From JAAURB01 sp049649525 (GTDB lineage: Bacteria; Cyanobacteriota; Cyanobacteriia; Cyanobacteriales; Microcoleaceae): 64,000 nucleotides of DNA. Under the pieces are notes generated by a model, which did no database searches, was not told where the DNA came from, and worked only from the letters and a program-made list of their open reading frames with translations. The stretch spans positions 1-64,000 of the forward strand of contig JBARZE010000016.1 of assembly GCA_049649525.1 (NCBI GenBank), given 5' to 3'. A program made the translations under genes and the position numbers. This document shows, one piece after another, positions 8,857 through 16,811 of this stretch. Every line of letters begins with the position of its first letter. Positions within the stretch are counted from its first letter, which is position 1.

Positions 8857-9135
8857 ATGGAGAATTTAACAACTATTTCTCAAAGTCAACAGTTAGAAAA
8901 ACTATGGGGAAAATCTCATAAAACACCTCGACGTTTTGACCGTGTCCGAATTCAGTTCTCTCAATTTTTTCAGCGATTATTTCAATTTTCAACCCTGCAA
9001 CCGCCTCGGGTTTGGCAGACCCAACACCCGGAATATAAATGCTGGAATGCTTATGATCCCGTAAGTGGTTGTCGGGTTAAGGGATTATCTGAATCTGAGA
9101 TGCGCGCTTGGCTCGAAGATCGTTATAACCGATAG
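8857..9135 (+). CDS. Small unknown protein divergent from LysR
   Basis: 92 residues with a good ribosome-binding site (AGCAGGAGAAATTT before ATG). The N-terminal half is basic and Phe/Gln-rich (RVRIQFSQFFQRLFQFSTLQ). The C-terminal half (HPEYKCWNAYDPVSGCRVKG, then SESEMRAWLEDRYNR) looks like a compact fold with two cysteines. I do not recognise the family. It is followed 38 bp later by another small gene with a strong ribosome-binding site, probably the same transcript. The divergent LysR gene suggests inducible expression. Confidence 0.65.
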   Translation: MENLTTISQSQQLEKLWGKSHKTPRRFDRVRIQFSQFFQRLFQFSTLQPPRVWQTQHPEYKCWNAYDPVSGCRVKGLSESEMRAWLEDRYNR

Positions 9136-9173
9136 TTGACATGGCTGATTTAACAATTTAAACAGGAGGTATT

Positions 9174-9380
9174 ATGTGGAAAATACAAAATTATTATTAC
9201 GCTAAAATAACATCTATTATACAACCAGATGAAGTAAATTATCCCTACTATTTGAGCGGGTCTGCATTAAAATTTTGGCGGAGTTTTTGGCAGTTTAGTT
9301 GTTTCTATGGTGACTCTGTTTCCCAACCTATAGAACATCGCCAAAAGTTAGCGATTTCATCTGAAAAGGCAAAACGTTAA
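9174..9380 (+). CDS. Small unknown aromatic-rich protein (68 aa)
   Basis: Preceded by a near-perfect Shine-Dalgarno ACAGGAGGTATT directly before ATG, which strongly supports translation. The product is rich in Tyr and Trp at its N-terminus (MWKIQNYYYAKITSIIQPDE, YPYYLSGSALKFWRSFWQFS) and ends in a basic tail. No membrane span is clear and I know no family. Probably the second gene of the LysR-divergent unit. Confidence 0.6.
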   Translation: MWKIQNYYYAKITSIIQPDEVNYPYYLSGSALKFWRSFWQFSCFYGDSVSQPIEHRQKLAISSEKAKR

Positions 9381-9877
9381 TCTCTGTGGTTGAGTGGATT
9401 TTATCGCTGAGATTGAGTATCAGATTCAATATTGCCGCCTCAAAACGGAGAATATTGCAGCCCAATGAATTAACTTCTGCTATTCTCCGTAACTGCTGGG
9501 GTTGGTCTGAGATAATAGATGAGAAATAATTATATCAAATATTAGTTATTCTTAATTGTAGTATTCAGTTCTATCAGCAATACACAAATTTGAGATGATG
9601 CCATTTCAATTCAAGTCGTAAATTTCCTCTAATGATACCTTGTAGGGATGATCCCCTTCTGGTAAAATCTAAAGCAAAGGTTAGTATAAAATACTTAGCT
9701 TATAAATTTTGAGGCCATCTGTCAGTTAAAAGATAGCTCAGATCCTGATTTGGGTATGTATTCCATCTTCGGATATTGAGATCAATATACTGTCGCTGAC
9801 ATGGGTCACATTCTTAATGCTCAATCATATTTAAAATTTGAGCTTGTAAACAGTTTTCGTCATCTTAGAGGGAACCT
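9381..9877. other. Upstream region of prk, no gene seen
   Basis: About 500 bp without a credible frame, and it should contain the prk promoter. It has several short AT palindromes but nothing I can assign. In other cyanobacteria carbon-fixation genes are controlled by LysR-type and CyAbrB regulators; I cannot point to a specific site here. Confidence 0.5.
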
Positions 9878-10882
9878 ATGGTAAGTCAGCCAGATCGCGT
9901 GGTATTAATTGGTGTAGCTGGAGATTCCGGATGCGGAAAATCTACATTTTTACGTCGGATAACAGATATTTTTGGTGAAGATTTTGTGACGGTAATCTGT
10001 TTAGATGATTACCACAGTCTCGACCGTAAGCAGCGCAAAGAAACAGGAATTACAGCCCTTGACCCCAGGGCTAACAACTTTGATTTGATGTACGAGCAAA
10101 TCAAAACGATTAAAAGTGGTCAGTCAATCATGAAGCCGATTTATAATCATGAAACTGGAGAACTCGATCCACCAGAACAGGTTAACCCGAATCGGATTGT
10201 TGTGATCGAAGGATTACATCCCCTGCATGATGAGCGGGTTAGAGAATTAATTGACTTCAGTGTCTATCTTGATATTAGCCAAGAGGTTAAAATTGCTTGG
10301 AAGATTCAGCGAGACATGGCAGAACGAGGTCACCGTTATGAGGATGTTTTGGCTTCTATTAATGCTCGTAAACCAGACTTTGAAGCCTATATTGACCCTC
10401 AGAAACAACACGCTGATGTTGTGATTCAAATTCTACCCACACACCTCATCCCCGATGATAAAGAGCATAAGATTCTGAGAATTCGCCTGGTTCAACGTGA
10501 AGGTGTAGAAGGATTTGAACCGGCTTATCTGTTTGATGAAGGTTCAACAATTCATTGGACTCCTTGCGGTCGGAAACTCACTTGTTCTTATCCGGGACTA
10601 AAAATGTTCTACGGGCCGGATAATTACTATGGTAATGAAGTCTCTGTCCTCGAAATTGATGGTCAATTTGAGAACTTAGATGAGATCATCTATGTTGAAG
10701 GACACATGAGTAATATTTCAACTCAATACTACGGTGAACTGACTCATTTGTTGCGAGAACATCAAGAGTATCCAGGCTCTAACAATGGTAGTGGGTTATT
10801 CCAAGTATTAGTCGGCTTGAAAATGCGTTCAACTTACGAACGTTTAGTCGGTAGCCCAGAAAAAGTGGCCGCAACGGTTTAA
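9878..10882 (+). CDS. prk: Phosphoribulokinase
   Basis: Calvin-Benson cycle enzyme that phosphorylates ribulose-5-phosphate to RuBP with ATP. At 334 residues it has the usual cyanobacterial length. The P-loop GVAGDSGCGKST is at 12-23. Cys19, inside the P-loop, and Cys41 (VICLDDYH) are the thioredoxin-controlled pair. A second pair, Cys230 and Cys236 (CGRKLTC), matches the C-terminal pair of the plant/cyanobacterial type. DPRANNFDLMYEQ and EGLHPLHDERVREL are further PRK signatures. Activity should be switched off in the dark by disulphide formation and by the CP12-GAPDH complex (known for the family). It is monocistronic and followed by a clear terminator. Confidence 0.98.
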   Translation: MVSQPDRVVLIGVAGDSGCGKSTFLRRITDIFGEDFVTVICLDDYHSLDRKQRKETGITALDPRANNFDLMYEQIKTIKSGQSIMKPIYNHETGELDPPEQVNPNRIVVIEGLHPLHDERVRELIDFSVYLDISQEVKIAWKIQRDMAERGHRYEDVLASINARKPDFEAYIDPQKQHADVVIQILPTHLIPDDKEHKILRIRLVQREGVEGFEPAYLFDEGSTIHWTPCGRKLTCSYPGLKMFYGPDNYYGNEVSVLEIDGQFENLDEIIYVEGHMSNISTQYYGELTHLLREHQEYPGSNNGSGLFQVLVGLKMRSTYERLVGSPEKVAATV

Positions 10883-10915
10883 TTTATCAATCCTGAATAT
10901 AACTCTAATCTGACG

Positions 10916-10951
10916 AACGCGGGAGACATTAATTCTCGCGTTATTTTTATT
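10916..10951. terminator. Bidirectional terminator between prk and the TspO-like gene
   Basis: AACGCGGGAGA (10916-10926) pairs with TCTCGCGTT (10934-10942), with two unpaired G residues, followed by ATTTTTATTT. It lies between convergent genes and may serve both. Confidence 0.8.
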
Positions 10952-10964
10952 TAAATCATATTCT

Positions 10965-11768
10965 TTAAGAAGAGGTAGAAGAGGAAGAGTTATAACGCTG
11001 AGTTAGAGTAGTGCTGAGTCCAGTTAATGCTAAAACTAGAGATATAGTTAAAGCTGACCACACAATTAAAGGCTGGTTTTCTTGACGAATTGAAATTGCA
11101 ATAAATGCCCAAATTAACACGAGTAAAAAAGCAGTTTCATGATATTTCAGCCTCAATATCATACCAATAATACCCGCAATAACGATTAGAATAGCTGTCC
11201 AAAGTGAGTCAGAAACTCCCCATCCTGACCATCCTGAATCGTATAAGACTGACGCGACATTGACAATTGTTGCGACACTAATCCAGCCGAGATAAATGCT
11301 AATCGGTGTATCAACAAACCACCGCTCTTTTTGTGAGACAGATGTTGAGTTATTTTTTAGTTTTAAATAAGCTTGAATTAGTGATAAGAGAATAACGACC
11401 ATTGCAATTAAAGACAATCCAAACATTCGATTGAGAAAGACAATTACCCAAACAATTTGTGCTAAACTCGCCCAAACGAGTGAATAACCTATCTTTTTTA
11501 ATCGAGGGTTTTGTCGTTGTGAGGTTTGAAGTTGATAAAAAGCAAAGCTAAATAAACCCAAATAAATTAAGCCCCAAATGGCAAAGGCGTAATTAGCTGG
11601 TATGACCTTGACTTCACTGAATAAAGTATTAGAAATTTCTCCAATTGTTAAACCATTAAGGGGAGTAAAATTAGAGGCTACATTGACAACAAATGCGGTA
11701 ATAATCGAAATAAAGGTCAGCCATTGTCGAAGTCGATTAGAATCTAAAGATGAGCTGCTAGATGTCAT
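10965..11768 (-). CDS. TspO/MBR-like tryptophan-rich membrane protein
   Basis: 267 residues, almost entirely membrane helices (eight or so hydrophobic segments) after a Ser-rich cytoplasmic start. Trp-containing helices such as VIPANYAFAIWGLIYLGLF, WASLAQIVWVIVFLNRMFG and TPISIYLGWISVATIVNVAS resemble the large TspO-related proteins annotated in cyanobacteria as tryptophan-rich sensory proteins. Canonical TspO has five helices and about 160 residues, so this is a longer relative. The ligand is unknown; TspO proteins bind porphyrins and take part in stress responses. It is convergent with prk and has no operon partner. Assignment beyond polytopic membrane protein is moderate. Confidence 0.65.
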   Translation of the reverse strand: MTSSSSSLDSNRLRQWLTFISIITAFVVNVASNFTPLNGLTIGEISNTLFSEVKVIPANYAFAIWGLIYLGLFSFAFYQLQTSQRQNPRLKKIGYSLVWASLAQIVWVIVFLNRMFGLSLIAMVVILLSLIQAYLKLKNNSTSVSQKERWFVDTPISIYLGWISVATIVNVASVLYDSGWSGWGVSDSLWTAILIVIAGIIGMILRLKYHETAFLLVLIWAFIAISIRQENQPLIVWSALTISLVLALTGLSTTLTQRYNSSSSTSS

Positions 11769-12039
11769 ATTCGTTAATTTTAAGCTATGAGGATAAATAA
11801 CCTGATTGTATCTAGAGTACAGCCGAGTTGCGCCATCCTAGATTGTGATCTTGTGGTGCTGACTTATACCCGTCATCAACAATAGATAGATTTGATTAAT
11901 CAGAAAAAACCTAACTTTAGACTAATGACGCACCGGATTTCTGGAATAGATGTGATGGGTTTAGAGTGGTTGAGGCAGGATTTTTGTTCAATCATCTCAA
12001 CTTTTAAAGTGTTAAATTTACTTTGTGTTTTTGTCTTCC

Positions 12040-13644
12040 CTAGGTATTTTGCAATGTCATCGGTCGATACACCTGATAATCAATATTGGGGAAAATATTA
12101 TCAATAGTTTCAACCTTTTCTAACCAACCCGAGTCAACTTTACCAATTTTGAGGTCTTCATAAATCTTGTTAAACCGCATCAAATGAGAACGAGTTCGTC
12201 GGACTGCATAAGGAACCATTGTTCCAGTACTCATAATAAACGCCCAGTCAGAAGATTGAGCAAGTAATAATTCCCGCGCTGCTTGGTTGAGGGCGCGACG
12301 TTCCAATTCATCGGCTGTTTCGCGGCAAGCCATTTTTGTCATTCGTTCAACTGCTTTATGCAGATGGGGATAAATCCAACTGTTGGTATGATTGAGCCAG
12401 TATTCATGAAATCCTTTGTAACCCCAACTAGACTGGGCTGGTTTACTGACTTGATGGGTGGTATGTTCCTGTAAATAGTCTGCCAGATGGGTCATGCCAT
12501 AAACATCTTGGTCAAACCAAGTTTTGCGGAACAAGAAATCTAAAAATAACGGCCCCTCGTACCACCAATGACCAAATAATTCAGCGTCATAGGGAGAGAC
12601 GATAATGGGGGGTTGCTGCATAATACTGTAGAGATGCTCAACTTGCTGTTCTCGGTTGGACAAGAAGTTGGCTGCGTGTTCTGCGGCTTTCTCTTTTGCC
12701 CAATAGGGGTCATAAAGTTCTTTTTCGCTCAGTCCTAAGCCTCGGCCTGTAATTTTATAATATTTTATCCCTGTATTTTTGCGCTGACCATCCGGCATGA
12801 TGTAGGGCTTAATATATTCGTATTCGGCTTCCCAACCCAAGTCTTTATAAAATTCTCGATATTCCGGCGCACCGGGGTAACCCAATTCAGAAGACCACAC
12901 CTGTTGAGAGGACTCATGGTCTCGCGCAAACACAGCAACTCCCGTTTCAGTAAACAGGGGCGCATAAGTGCCAAACCGGGGCCGAGGACGGGCATAAAGC
13001 ACACCATGACCATCACTGAGGAAGTAGCGTAACCCCGCATCAGCTACCATTCGTTCTACGCCGTTATAATAGCCGCATTCGGGTAACCAAATGCCTTTAG
13101 GAGGACGACCAAAATTGTCTTCGTAATGTTCACAAGCAACCTTAATCTGCGCCCATACCGCCTCTGGGTACATTTCCATTAACGGAAAATAACCGTGAGT
13201 CGCACCACAGGTAATGATTTCTAGATTATTGCTATCTTGAAACTGCTTAAAAGCCGTGATTAAATCTGCTTGATATTGTCTCCAGGTTTGTCGAACGGTT
13301 TCGCATTCGTTGTAATAATGTTCTGCTAGATAACGCAGATGAGCATTATTGCGATGACGTTCAATTTCTTTCTCTGCGAGTTCTTGCAGTTGGTTGAGGT
13401 GATGTTCAAACCGTTCTTGCAGCAATGGGTCACGCAACATTGACACCAACGGGGGTGTCAGACTCATGGTTAATTTAAATTCAACCCCATCTCGCTTTAA
13501 CCCCTCAAACATTCTGATTAAAGGGACATAAGTTTCGATGATGGCTTCATATAACCATTCTTCTTCTAAAACATAGTCACTTTCAGGATGTCGAACAAAA
13601 GGGAGATGGGCGTGAAGCACCAGAGCAAGATAGCCAATAGCCAT
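12040..13644 (-). CDS. GH57 1,4-alpha-glucan branching enzyme
   Basis: 534 residues, the length of GH57 branching enzymes. It starts with the family motif LALVLHAHLPFVRHPE. The nucleophile motif WLPECGYYNGVE gives Glu189 and the acid/base motif SPYDAELFGHWWYEGP gives Asp353, positions matching the characterised Thermus and Thermococcus enzymes. The C-terminal helical region (from about 420, including WGYKGFHEYWLNHTNSWIYP) matches the DUF1957 part needed for branching. It should introduce alpha-1,6 branches into glycogen. Cyanobacteria often carry this in addition to GlgB of GH13. Monocistronic, with no glycogen gene adjacent. Confidence 0.93.
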   Translation of the reverse strand: MAIGYLALVLHAHLPFVRHPESDYVLEEEWLYEAIIETYVPLIRMFEGLKRDGVEFKLTMSLTPPLVSMLRDPLLQERFEHHLNQLQELAEKEIERHRNNAHLRYLAEHYYNECETVRQTWRQYQADLITAFKQFQDSNNLEIITCGATHGYFPLMEMYPEAVWAQIKVACEHYEDNFGRPPKGIWLPECGYYNGVERMVADAGLRYFLSDGHGVLYARPRPRFGTYAPLFTETGVAVFARDHESSQQVWSSELGYPGAPEYREFYKDLGWEAEYEYIKPYIMPDGQRKNTGIKYYKITGRGLGLSEKELYDPYWAKEKAAEHAANFLSNREQQVEHLYSIMQQPPIIVSPYDAELFGHWWYEGPLFLDFLFRKTWFDQDVYGMTHLADYLQEHTTHQVSKPAQSSWGYKGFHEYWLNHTNSWIYPHLHKAVERMTKMACRETADELERRALNQAARELLLAQSSDWAFIMSTGTMVPYAVRRTRSHLMRFNKIYEDLKIGKVDSGWLEKVETIDNIFPNIDYQVYRPMTLQNT

Positions 13645-13857
13645 AGCGATATCAATTAAATCAGGATTAACGAAGACAGGTTACAACATCTTTACAATAT
13701 TCTATGAGTTTACGGGGAAACGGTCACCTTTGAATCAGTGATTTGTTATTTATTGTTATATAAAACAGGGATTAGTCGAAGTAGGACACAGGAAGAAAAA
13801 AGTAATCGCTAATCAATTAGCTTGTCTCCCGATGTCCTAGTAATCACAAATGAGGCG

Positions 13858-14556
13858 CTATGCTAAATCGAACAACAGAATTTCTGCATCCTGGGTTGCG
13901 GTTAGCTCTAAATTAGATTCATGACTTATAGCCGCTCCATCTCCTGCTTGTAGGGGGGTTTGATTGAGGGTCACCTCTCCACGAGCGACTTGTAACCAAC
14001 CTTGACGATCTGTACTGAAAGTATGACGGATGCCATCGCCTTTTTGCAAGACTGCGGCGTATAAATTGACATCTTGATGAACTGTCAGTGTTCCATCTTT
14101 GCCTGATGGGGAGGCAATCAGTCTCAGTTTACCGGGTGTTTGACTCAGATGAGTTTGAAGTTGTTCATAACTGGGGGTTATTCCTTTTGTCTCTGGCAGT
14201 AGCCAAATTTGCAGAAGGTGAACCGGACTCGTGCTGGAATGGTTAAATTCACTATGGAGAATACCCGTCCCCGCGCTCATTCGTTGGACTTCACCCGGAC
14301 GAATAATTGAGCCTGTGCCAATGCTATCTTTATGTTCTAGCGCTCCTTCAAGGACATAAGTAATAATTTCCATATCTCGGTGACCATGAGTACCAAATCC
14401 AGCCCCCGGACTGACTTGGTCTTCATTTATCACCCGAAGTGTGCTAAACCCCATGTGATTGGGATCGTAATATTGACCGAAAGAAAAAGTATGATGACTA
14501 TCCAACCAGCCAAAGTTTGCTCGTCCTCTTTCTGTTGATTTTCTAACGTTAATCAT
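13858..14556 (-). CDS. Pirin family protein (YhhW type)
   Basis: Bicupin of 232 residues from the ATG at 14554-14556, which follows TTGAGGAAAAAAGTT; the frame's TTG lies inside that ribosome-binding site. Pirin signatures are RGRANFGWLDSHHTFSFGQY, DPNHMGFSTLRVINED and the metal-binding GFGTHGHRDMEIITYVLEG with two His and a Glu. Bacterial members such as YhhW have quercetin 2,3-dioxygenase activity; the physiological substrate is unknown. It is divergent from an HxlR regulator with 111 bp between, strongly suggesting control by that regulator. Confidence 0.93.
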   Translation of the reverse strand: MINVRKSTERGRANFGWLDSHHTFSFGQYYDPNHMGFSTLRVINEDQVSPGAGFGTHGHRDMEIITYVLEGALEHKDSIGTGSIIRPGEVQRMSAGTGILHSEFNHSSTSPVHLLQIWLLPETKGITPSYEQLQTHLSQTPGKLRLIASPSGKDGTLTVHQDVNLYAAVLQKGDGIRHTFSTDRQGWLQVARGEVTLNQTPLQAGDGAAISHESNLELTATQDAEILLFDLA

Positions 14557-14667
14557 AACTTTTTTCCTCAATATTATTGAGTGTTTTATCCTATTTTTAG
14601 TTTAAATTAAACTGTAGTAAAATGGGAAGTACGCACTTTAATGTAAGCTAGTATCCTAAAAGTAACT
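14557..14667. promoter_or_regulatory. Divergent pirin/HxlR promoter region
   Basis: The 111-bp spacer must hold both promoters and probably the HxlR operator. Visible partial dyads are TTTAAATTAAA and a spaced AGTACG...CTAGTA pair (about 14627-14654). No experimentally known HxlR site can be matched exactly. Confidence 0.4.
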
Positions 14668-15018
14668 ATGTCTGTTTCTCCCCATAATTTTCATAAACAA
14701 AGTTGCCCGGCTCAAGAAACGCTACAACTGATTACAGGACGATGGAAAGTCTTGATTTTACGAGAACTGTTTACAGGCCTGAAGCGGTTTAATCAATTAC
14801 AGAGAGCTTTAACCGGAATCACTCAGAAAGTGCTAACTCAACAGTTGAGAGAACTCGTTGCCGATCAGATTATCCATCGAGAAGTTTATGCTGAAGTTCC
14901 ACCTCGGGTAGAATATTCATTAACCCCTCTGGGGGAAAGCTTAAAACCTATTATTTTACAAATGCATCAATGGGGAATTCAAAATCAACCATTCGATTCA
15001 AAAGAGAATGATTCCTGA
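14668..15018 (+). CDS. HxlR-family transcriptional regulator with N-terminal cysteine
   Basis: 116 residues, a compact HxlR/YodB-type winged helix: LQLITGRWKVLILRELFTGL, FNQLQRALTGITQKVLTQQL and a wing ending VPPRVEYSLTPLGESL. A cysteine at position 13 (QSCPAQE) sits just before the first helix, as in thiol sensors of this family that respond to quinones or electrophiles (YodB, QsrR; known for those proteins). It is divergent from a pirin/quercetinase-type gene, so a redox- or quinone-responsive repressor of pirin is a reasonable inference. Confidence 0.92.
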   Translation: MSVSPHNFHKQSCPAQETLQLITGRWKVLILRELFTGLKRFNQLQRALTGITQKVLTQQLRELVADQIIHREVYAEVPPRVEYSLTPLGESLKPIILQMHQWGIQNQPFDSKENDS

Positions 15019-15378
15019 TTTCATTTTTATATTATTTATCGAATAACTTCCGACTGAATTAAATATCTTTATTGTGTTTTTAGTTCGCCATCAGTTAGAG
15101 CGGGCCATAGATGTATAATCACAAATTATCAGATATTGTTCTAGATAGAGTCTGTAATGTTTTAATAGGTTTAAATTGGGAGAATAACAGACAATAGAAC
15201 CACAACGTTCTCAGGTGAGGCACTTTGACTACACCCTACACCCTACATCTCTAATAGACAATCCGAGATATCCTAAACTCATCTTGTACTGCCATATCGA
15301 CCCTACTCAATTAGAACCAATGAGTGCAATAATGGTGAAGATGAATTCATTATTGCTATAACCGTTCTACTGAGCCAT
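15019..15378. other. Intergenic region upstream of ndhL
   Basis: 360 bp with no credible gene. It contains three heptamers CTACACC/CTACACC/CTACATC (15229-15249) and the AT-rich promoter region of ndhL. Confidence 0.55.
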
Positions 15379-15621
15379 ATGCCGAGTATCTCATTAACTA
15401 CTCCGACAATTATTACTCTAGCTCTCTATGTTGTCTTAGCTGGAGCTTATCTGCTGGTTGTACCCGGTTTACTTTATGCTTACCTCAATAGCCGTTGGTA
15501 TGTTGCCAGTTCTTTTGAACGTGCCTTTATGTATTTTATGGTGTTCTTTTTCCTACCCGGTATGATTGTATTGGCTCCCTTCCTCAACTTCCGTCCTAAA
15601 CCTCGCTCAATTGAAAGCTAA
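15379..15621 (+). CDS. ndhL: NAD(P)H-quinone oxidoreductase subunit L
   Basis: 80 residues with two membrane helices (TIITLALYVVLAGAYLLVVP, MVFFFLPGMIVLAPFLNF) and the NdhL signature YAYLNSRWYVASSFERAFMY. NdhL is a membrane subunit specific to the cyanobacterial and plastid NDH-1 complex, needed for cyclic electron flow and CO2 uptake (its mutants gave the old name ictA). Its stop codon overlaps the start of the next gene (TAATG), so the two are translationally coupled. It heads a three-gene unit with a DUF3007 protein and trpA. Confidence 0.96.
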   Translation: MPSISLTTPTIITLALYVVLAGAYLLVVPGLLYAYLNSRWYVASSFERAFMYFMVFFFLPGMIVLAPFLNFRPKPRSIES

Positions 15622-15980
15622 TGCGACGCATTGATGTAATTGGAATTGGTCTGGGTATTTTTGTGGCAGGAGGAATAATCTACCTCGGCTTTGTCCAGTT
15701 GGGTTTTGATGCCACAGATGCCGGGATATGGAGTCAGGTGATTTTAGTTGCTGGGGTTGTGGGTTGGCTGCTGACGTATCTGCTACGAGCAGTGACTCAG
15801 AATATGACCTATAACCAACAACTAAAAGACTATGAAGATGCAGTGCTGCAAAAACGACTCGATGCGATGAGCCCGCAAGAGCTAGCTCAACTACAAGCAG
15901 AAGTTGAAATCGAAAAGCAAAAGTTACCTCTTCGCGAGCCACCCTCTGCGTCTCAACCGGAAAACTCATCTATTGAATAA
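15621..15980 (+). CDS. DUF3007 membrane protein
   Basis: 119 residues: two membrane helices (IDVIGIGLGIFVAGGIIYLG and IWSQVILVAGVVGWLLTYLL), then a charged helix (YNQQLKDYEDAVLQKRLDAM, SPQELAQLQAEVEIEKQKL) facing the cytosol or stroma side. DUF3007 is found in cyanobacteria and plastids, and its location right after ndhL is recurrent, so a role with NDH-1 or thylakoids is inferred. The start overlaps the ndhL stop by one base. Confidence 0.88.
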   Translation: MRRIDVIGIGLGIFVAGGIIYLGFVQLGFDATDAGIWSQVILVAGVVGWLLTYLLRAVTQNMTYNQQLKDYEDAVLQKRLDAMSPQELAQLQAEVEIEKQKLPLREPPSASQPENSSIE

Positions 15981-16007
15981 TCCCTTAATTTTTGAACATA
16001 TTGGCTC

Positions 16008-16811
16008 ATGATTTCTGTTTCTGAATGTTTTACTGCCCTGAAAACGGCTGATGGACAGCGTCGGTGTGCGTTAATTCCATTTATTACAGCCGGAGACCCC
16101 GACTTAGAGACCACGGCTCAAGCTTTGCAAGTATTGGATCAAAATGGGGCAGACATAATTGAGTTAGGGGTGCCTTATTCTGATCCGTTAGCTGATGGCC
16201 CGGTGATTCAAGCAGCCGCCACTCGAGCTTTACAGCGGGGGACTAATTTTGATGGCGTTATGGAGATGTTGCAGTCGGTTTCTCCTAAGTTAAAAGCACC
16301 CGTCATTTTATTTACTTATTACAATCCGATTTTACATCGGGGAATTAAACCGTTTTTACAGCAAATTTATGCAGCAGGCGCTAGAGGGTTAGTCGTGCCA
16401 GATTTACCTCTCGAAGAAGCCCATACTTTACTTCAACCCGCTCAAGAAATGGGGATTGAGGTCACCTTATTAGTGGCTCCGACAAGCCCGAGGGAGCGTA
16501 TTGAGGCGATCGCCTCTCAGTCTCAAGGCTTTATTTATCTGGTGAGTGTGACGGGTGTAACCGGAATGCGGACTCAAGTGCAGACTGGGGTACAAGATTT
16601 ATTACAACAAATGCGCTCCACCTCCGATAAACCCATTGGGGTGGGATTTGGGATTTCTCAGCCCGCTCAAGCTCGTCAAATGAAAGAATGGGGCGCTGAT
16701 GCTGTAATTGTGGGCAGTGCAGTTGTGAAACGCTTAGCCGAAGGCACACCTCAAGCCGGGTTAGATGCGATCGCCGAATTTTGTACTCAGCTCAAAGCTG
16801 CAATCGCTTAA
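16008..16811 (+). CDS. trpA: Tryptophan synthase alpha chain
   Basis: 267-residue TIM barrel cleaving indole-3-glycerol phosphate to indole and glyceraldehyde-3-phosphate. Signatures are FITAGDPDLETTAQAL, the catalytic Glu in GADIIELGVPYSDPLADGP (which also contains the catalytic Asp), VPDLPLEEAHTL, YLVSVTGVTGMR and GFGISQPAQ. It starts 27 bp after the DUF3007 gene and probably shares its transcript. No trpB or other trp gene is near; trp genes are normally scattered in cyanobacteria. A 7-bp inverted repeat (ATCGCTT 16803-16809, AAGCGAT 16826-16832) covers its end but lacks a T-run. Confidence 0.97.
   Translation: MISVSECFTALKTADGQRRCALIPFITAGDPDLETTAQALQVLDQNGADIIELGVPYSDPLADGPVIQAAATRALQRGTNFDGVMEMLQSVSPKLKAPVILFTYYNPILHRGIKPFLQQIYAAGARGLVVPDLPLEEAHTLLQPAQEMGIEVTLLVAPTSPRERIEAIASQSQGFIYLVSVTGVTGMRTQVQTGVQDLLQQMRSTSDKPIGVGFGISQPAQARQMKEWGADAVIVGSAVVKRLAEGTPQAGLDAIAEFCTQLKAAIA

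Noticed and set aside
11892..12107. 71-codon plus-strand frame at the end of the GH57 gene
   Set aside because: It overlaps the conserved GH57 C-terminus on the other strand and has no family resemblance.
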